DNA of 23,092 nucleotides from a virus: the IMG/VR virus record IMGVR_UViG_3300031643_000015, positions 1 to 23,092 of that record. One strand, written 5' to 3'. The position numbers were made by a program, and so were the translations under genes. This document shows positions 19,374 to 23,092 of the stretch, one piece after another. Within the stretch, counting starts at the first letter, position 1; each line of letters starts with the position of its first letter. Under the pieces are notes generated by a model. It was given only the letters and a program-made list of their open reading frames with translations, had not been told where the DNA came from and did not search any database.

Positions 19374-20056
19374 CCTATATAAACCGGTTTGCCTGTTACT
19401 TCCTGCACCTTTCGCTTGAACATATCTGCGTCAGAGTTGTTATCGCTCAAATGGAGCAGGTGTATCTCCTCGACCTTGCTCAAGTCATTTGCCCGGAGCA
19501 TATCAACCAGCGTCTCCAGACTCATGTGGTCATGGAGAATTGACCGCCGTAGCTCTGATGAAGGGGTGTTATCCTTGAGCAGAGGCGAGCTGTAATTCGC
19601 CTCAATCATAAGGTGACTTAGCCCTTCAAATCTGTGGGCGAGATAAGCTGTATCAGTGGCGAAAAGAAGTTTCTCGTGGGATTGGTTAGCCATTAGAAAA
19701 CCGAGCGGCTCAGCGGCGCCGTGGTGCAACTGGAAGGGTTTTATCGCCCAACTGCCGATATGGAATTGAGTCAATGCCTCGATGATGTGTAACCTATGGC
19801 CAGATAGTTTAAGGGCTTCAGCAGTCCCGCGGCTCATGTAACAGTCTATGCCGGCTCTCATAACCTCATGCGCCGCCTTAGCGTGGTCCTGGTGTTCATG
19901 CGAGATAAGGCAGCCGACCAGCCGGGATACTTCGAAGTTTAAGCCTTGCTGAATGAGGCGAAATGGAATACCGGCCTCCAGGAGCAACGGCGTTTTGCCA
20001 TCGCTCACAAAGTAAGCGTTACCACTGCTCCCGGAAGCCAGAACCTTTATCTCCAT
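19370..20056 (-). CDS. Metallo-beta-lactamase-fold hydrolase, RecT-associated
   Basis: A 228-residue MBL-fold protein of the YycJ/WalJ-like group. The metal site is clear: H53-x-H55-x-D57-H58 (LISHEHQDHAKA), His at 111-112 (FQLHHGAAEP), D135 (LLFATDTAY) and H202 (HLLHLSDNNSD). The start is LASGSSGNAYFVSDG, typical of the subfamily. Members act as hydrolases or 5'-exonucleases on nucleic acid. MBL proteins next to RecT in phages have been suggested to be the exonuclease that makes the single strand RecT binds. The ATG lies one base after the recT stop. No separate RecE, YqaJ or lambda-type exonuclease is visible here. Confidence 0.85.
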   Translation of the reverse strand: MEIKVLASGSSGNAYFVSDGKTPLLLEAGIPFRLIQQGLNFEVSRLVGCLISHEHQDHAKAAHEVMRAGIDCYMSRGTAEALKLSGHRLHIIEALTQFHIGSWAIKPFQLHHGAAEPLGFLMANQSHEKLLFATDTAYLAHRFEGLSHLMIEANYSSPLLKDNTPSSELRRSILHDHMSLETLVDMLRANDLSKVEEIHLLHLSDNNSDADMFKRKVQEVTGKPVYIG

Positions 20057-20057
20057 C

Positions 20058-21164
20058 TTAAAACTCTGGCTTCTCCTCGGCCGCCTTCTTGGGCCCTACC
20101 CTGACTGCCGCTATCAGTGCGTAGCACTCCGCCGGGCTTTTCGTTATCTCTGCCTGGGTAGAAACCCCGAGCTCGGCCAGAACTTGCTTTGGTTGCAAAC
20201 CGAAGTCCTCAAAACACGCCTTCGTCATAGCTGCTACAGTTTTGAGGCTTGCAGGATCACGCTTTGGTGGCTCCGTGTTCTCTGTCCCTGCTGGCTCCCC
20301 GACAATCTCCCCTGTCTCGGGATCCACGTCAATAATGTCCTTGTTGGCGTTCTCCGAAATCTCATCTTCAATCTCACCCTCAGCTGCTTCATCATCGGCA
20401 GCCTCTACTGCCAGATAGCTTTCGTTCACCTTACGGGGGTCAACTTGCAATTTCTCAGTAACACGAAGCACCAAGGTTTTATACCTCATTTCCACTGGAT
20501 TCTTTGTCCAGAAGTCTTGAGTCTTTGCCATCGCCTTTGACTTCTGAAAATCCGTTTCCGTTACGATGACCAACTGGTTTTTGTGGCTATCGGCATATAC
20601 GATATACCCGAATCCACCAACAATATCCCCGCGGTCAAACGGCTGCGTCACCTCAAACTCATAGCTCTCGACACTATTTTTCAGAGTTCGCTTGATAGGT
20701 ATGAACCTGTCTGCACTATAGACAAGCTCATAGATGATGTCTTGCGGCTCATTTACTGCCATCCTGCGCCGGTATAAGTCCTTGCCCGCATACCCTATTC
20801 TCAGGTCAAGGTCATACTTGCCTTCCTTGCTATTCCAGTAAGGGATAGGGTGGATATGATTGGCGATAAGGGCATCTAAGCCGAGGTCTATTCTGTGAAC
20901 GGCGTCAATGGCTAATTTATTCAAATTGATATTGTTCCAGACTATTGGCTGCCGTTCACTACTGCGCTTTGCCTCTAAATCCTTCAATGTGGCATCAATC
21001 TTAATGAAAAGATGCTGGGCCAAATGCCTCTGATATGGCGTCATCTCAAGGGAATCGCTTATCGTTGAATCGAACTCCCTGACGACCAGGCTGGTGAACT
21101 TTTCCCCCGGTGTTGGTTCCCGCTTAGCTACTGTCGTGTCCTTTTTCTCCTCTGATTTTCCCAT
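20058..21164 (-). CDS. recT: RecT family single-strand annealing recombinase
   Basis: A 368-residue RecT protein. The core (about 80-255) carries family landmarks: LDALIANHIHPIPYW, LDLRIGYAGKDLYRRRMA, VGGFGYIVYADSHKNQLV, and KSKAMAKTQDFWTKNPVEMR followed by TLVLRVTEKLQVDPRKVN. It anneals complementary single strands during phage recombination and repair. The C-terminal 100 residues are an acidic linker (EAADDEAAEGEIEDEISENA), the DVDPETGEIVG motif and a small helical end domain (CFEDFGLQPKQVLAELGV) perhaps for partner binding. ATG 21162-21164 follows AAGGAGGAATCAGATA. It lies between the Rad50-like gene and the MBL gene. Confidence 0.93.
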   Translation of the reverse strand: MGKSEEKKDTTVAKREPTPGEKFTSLVVREFDSTISDSLEMTPYQRHLAQHLFIKIDATLKDLEAKRSSERQPIVWNNINLNKLAIDAVHRIDLGLDALIANHIHPIPYWNSKEGKYDLDLRIGYAGKDLYRRRMAVNEPQDIIYELVYSADRFIPIKRTLKNSVESYEFEVTQPFDRGDIVGGFGYIVYADSHKNQLVIVTETDFQKSKAMAKTQDFWTKNPVEMRYKTLVLRVTEKLQVDPRKVNESYLAVEAADDEAAEGEIEDEISENANKDIIDVDPETGEIVGEPAGTENTEPPKRDPASLKTVAAMTKACFEDFGLQPKQVLAELGVSTQAEITKSPAECYALIAAVRVGPKKAAEEKPEF

Positions 21165-21181
21165 TATCTGATTCCTCCTTT

Positions 21182-23092
21182 TTATATCGCTATAGCTTCT
21201 TTTGCTGCTTCAATTCTAAGCACCTTGTCAGCCTCACTCACATATAGCCTGATCTGCTGCCCCTTTGTCTGTAGTAACTGCGTAACAGCCTCAGCGTTAT
21301 CTACCCATATCGGAGCGTCAAACTGGAAGTGCTCGCTCAAGGTGTTAATAATGTCGAGCCCGATGTTTATTCGCGCCGAGTTATTAAGTGCTGAGCTATA
21401 CGGCACCCCGAGGTATATCGTCTCGCATACTTCCTCTACCCCGCCGTTCACTAGCTGGTCGAACAGCTTAAACCTTGCCAGCTCAAAGCGACTATTTATC
21501 CTGTCCTCAAGCAGACTGACCTTTGTTCTAACAAACTGCTCAGTGAGGTATAATTCCCCTTCCAGCCTCTCAAACTCTTTAGCCAGTGTTCTTTCCTCAG
21601 CCTTCAATTCCTCAATGCGCTGTAGGCCGGCCTCGCGCTGTTTAATCTGAGCTATTGCTGATTCGCAATCCGCTATCTTTGTGTCAATGGCAGAGAGAAT
21701 CAATCTCATGGCCTCGACTGCCCCGCTATTAGTAGCCTTGAGCTTTTCGATATCCAGCTCTATGTCGCTTTTCTTTTGGGTTAATTCAGCATAAGCGGGA
21801 TTGGCCGGCGGTTCTGTTTCTTTATTCTCCAAGGCAGCGAGAGCAGCCCTGGCGCCGTCAAACTCTTTGTTTAATTCAGTAAGCCGTGCTTCATCTTTCG
21901 TATTGTCCAGTTCAAGGTTAGCGACCTCTTTGTTTAATGCCTTGACCTTTGCCTTAATTGACTGCCCTTCATCGGTAATTGACGCTAGCTTATTTGCCTT
22001 GTTTTGGTTAAAGGCAGCCGTGGCCAACTCCCTAGCTGCCTCTACATATTCCGGCGGTAAGGATTGTCCACACGCCGGGCAAGTATCGGATTGCTCAAAG
22101 GTAAAGGTTTCAGAGTTGGCCACAGTCCAGTCCTGGCGGAGGGCATTGAGTTTAACTTCAAACTGTCCTATAAGCCCTTGGCACTCTTCTATCTGGTCTT
22201 TCCGTATTGCCGCATCAGTATCAATGCTTGCCCGTTCAATCGCCAGCTTGCTTAATCCTAGCCTTGCTGCTTGCGTTTCATCGGCTGCCGCCCCCCGCTG
22301 TTCATTCTCTAGCTGAAGTATCTCGGCCTCAATCACCCTTAGCTCTTTTGTCAGCTCTGCAACTCCGCCGCCGGCCTCAAGGTTCGCAAGTTCCCGGGCT
22401 TTCACATTGCGGTTTCCTTTCAAATCCTCAAGCTCTGTTTTAAGACCAGGAGCATTGATAGCATCGGGTAAACTGCGCTGAACCTCACTAATGCGCACAG
22501 GTATCTTCTCTATCTCTTTGTTGATTTCTGAACGCCTGGCTGCTATGACCTTGCGATGGTCCTCGAGCTTATGGCCATTTAGAATCTCAGGTAGTTTTGC
22601 CAGCTTAGAATCACTGGCTATTACCTCAGCATCGCTCAGGTCGCCGCATACTTCTAAGAGTAGCTTCCTGCGGTCCTGCCAGTGTAGAACCTCATTGAAG
22701 TGGCGAGGATTGGTGAGCAGCTTAAAAGCATCTTCATCTATGACTTCGGCGATCCTGGCTTCATACTCATTCTTCTTAGTAGGCACACCGTCCAGGAAGT
22801 AGTTTGTCGTGTGTCCTGTAAATTCCCGGTCGACGGAGCCTCGCTTCTTGGTCCAGTTCTCGGAGTAGACTTTCTTTAGAAGCAGAGGCCGCCCGGAGAT
22901 ATCCAGGTGGGCCTCAACCTCATGCTCTAAGCCGTGTATCGGCTCTCCGTCTACTCCAAGTGTTTTGATTTCAAAGTCCTTCCGGTTGGCTGAGTCTTTA
23001 TCAAACAATAGCCACGAAAAGGCATCGAACAGAGTTGTTTTGCCTACCGCATTCTCCCCATATATGCTCGTGTCTCGACCTGCGATATCAAG
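21182..23092 (-). CDS. Rad50/SbcC-like ATPase, 5' end missing
   Basis: The frame is open through the right window edge, so the N-terminus is missing; 636 codons are visible. Within the first 30 is a Walker A (YGENAVGKTTLFDAFSW), then a beta-rich ATPase lobe (VDREFTGHTTNYFLDG), a long coiled coil, and a zinc-hook Cys pair (DTCPACGQSLPPEY) at the coil apex. The second coil arm and a C-terminal lobe follow, with INIGLDIINTLSEHF and a divergent Walker B region APIWVDNAEAVT. It is shorter than SbcC but has the same plan. Rad50-type proteins tether and open DNA ends with a nuclease; no SbcD/Mre11 gene is next to it, but an MBL protein is. A TTG-initiated start at 23008 would lose Walker A and is wrong. 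Confidence 0.88.
   Translation of the reverse strand, partial: LDIAGRDTSIYGENAVGKTTLFDAFSWLLFDKDSANRKDFEIKTLGVDGEPIHGLEHEVEAHLDISGRPLLLKKVYSENWTKKRGSVDREFTGHTTNYFLDGVPTKKNEYEARIAEVIDEDAFKLLTNPRHFNEVLHWQDRRKLLLEVCGDLSDAEVIASDSKLAKLPEILNGHKLEDHRKVIAARRSEINKEIEKIPVRISEVQRSLPDAINAPGLKTELEDLKGNRNVKARELANLEAGGGVAELTKELRVIEAEILQLENEQRGAAADETQAARLGLSKLAIERASIDTDAAIRKDQIEECQGLIGQFEVKLNALRQDWTVANSETFTFEQSDTCPACGQSLPPEYVEAARELATAAFNQNKANKLASITDEGQSIKAKVKALNKEVANLELDNTKDEARLTELNKEFDGARAALAALENKETEPPANPAYAELTQKKSDIELDIEKLKATNSGAVEAMRLILSAIDTKIADCESAIAQIKQREAGLQRIEELKAEERTLAKEFERLEGELYLTEQFVRTKVSLLEDRINSRFELARFKLFDQLVNGGVEEVCETIYLGVPYSSALNNSARINIGLDIINTLSEHFQFDAPIWVDNAEAVTQLLQTKGQQIRLYVSEADKVLRIEAAKEAIAI

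Noticed and set aside
19351-19419. Plus-strand TTG frame of 22 codons, hydrophobic, behind a perfect AAAGGAGGTGA
   Set aside because: The apparent binding site is the complement of the anti-Shine-Dalgarno element in the leader of a minus-strand gene. There is no other sign of plus-strand transcription, so the leader explanation is preferred.
1-23092. Many plus-strand open frames of 60 to 170 codons, such as 2574-3011 and 21801-22316
   Set aside because: All lie opposite well-supported minus-strand genes, lack ribosome binding sites in sensible positions, and have low-complexity Ser/Leu-rich translations typical of antisense shadows.
1-23092. tRNA genes, CRISPR arrays, insertion sequences, attachment sites
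   Set aside because: No cloverleaf with conserved T-loop, regularly spaced repeats, transposase or integrase was found on either strand by reading.

Overview
The window is a stretch of a tailed double-stranded DNA phage (or prophage) genome of the HK97-fold, siphovirus-like type. Every gene I can support lies on the minus strand, so the genome reads from base 23092 down to base 1. Genes are tightly packed, with many ATGA, GTGA and TAATG overlaps and strong AGGAGG-type ribosome binding sites. The host cannot be fixed from the sequence. A replisome-organizer/DnaD-like initiator, a RecT recombinase and strong Shine-Dalgarno sites fit a Gram-positive or Chloroflexota-like bacterium, and moderate GC is compatible. 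No integrase, repressor, tRNA, CRISPR array or insertion sequence is visible.

Early block (23092 to about 14440): a Rad50/SbcC-like ATPase cut by the window edge, a RecT single-strand annealing protein and a metallo-beta-lactamase-fold protein form a recombination module. A DUF5131 (Gp37/Gp68-type) protein follows, with a structured leader. Next come a zinc-finger protein, an HNH endonuclease, the replication initiator, several unknown small proteins, a GNAT-like protein and a VRR-NUC nuclease. The block ends at a strong intrinsic terminator (14342-14387).

Control region (14332 to about 13570): two genes sit between that terminator and a good promoter candidate (perfect TTGACA, 17-base spacer, TGnTAnnnT) that overlaps the end of the second gene. 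Downstream of the promoter are two hairpins, the second terminator-like, and then a holin-like gene. This layout resembles a late promoter with a leader terminator, which would make the Cys-rich 153-residue protein a candidate late regulator or antiterminator.

Late block (13567 to 1): a holin-like protein, a zinc-ribbon protein, a papain-like (agglutinin-C-type) putative cysteine peptidase, a membrane protein, two tiny genes, terminase small and large subunits, a portal fused to a MuF domain, a prohead protease with extra C-terminal domains, the HK97 major capsid protein, and a small putative virion protein. Then comes a modification cassette, a methyltransferase-glycosyltransferase fusion translationally coupled to a radical SAM/SPASM enzyme. 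After it are a zinc-ribbon microprotein, two short tail-type proteins, a putative beta-helix tail fibre protein, and an incomplete repeat/FN3-like virion protein at the left edge. Head-tail connector, tail tube and tape-measure genes are not in the window.

The most unusual items are the glycosylation/radical SAM cassette inside the structural operon, a UAG stop followed by a 10-bp hairpin and a 68-codon in-frame extension that exactly fills the next gap, the late control region, the DUF5131 leader with an anti-Shine-Dalgarno element, and a papain-like protein beside the holin with no classical endolysin in view.
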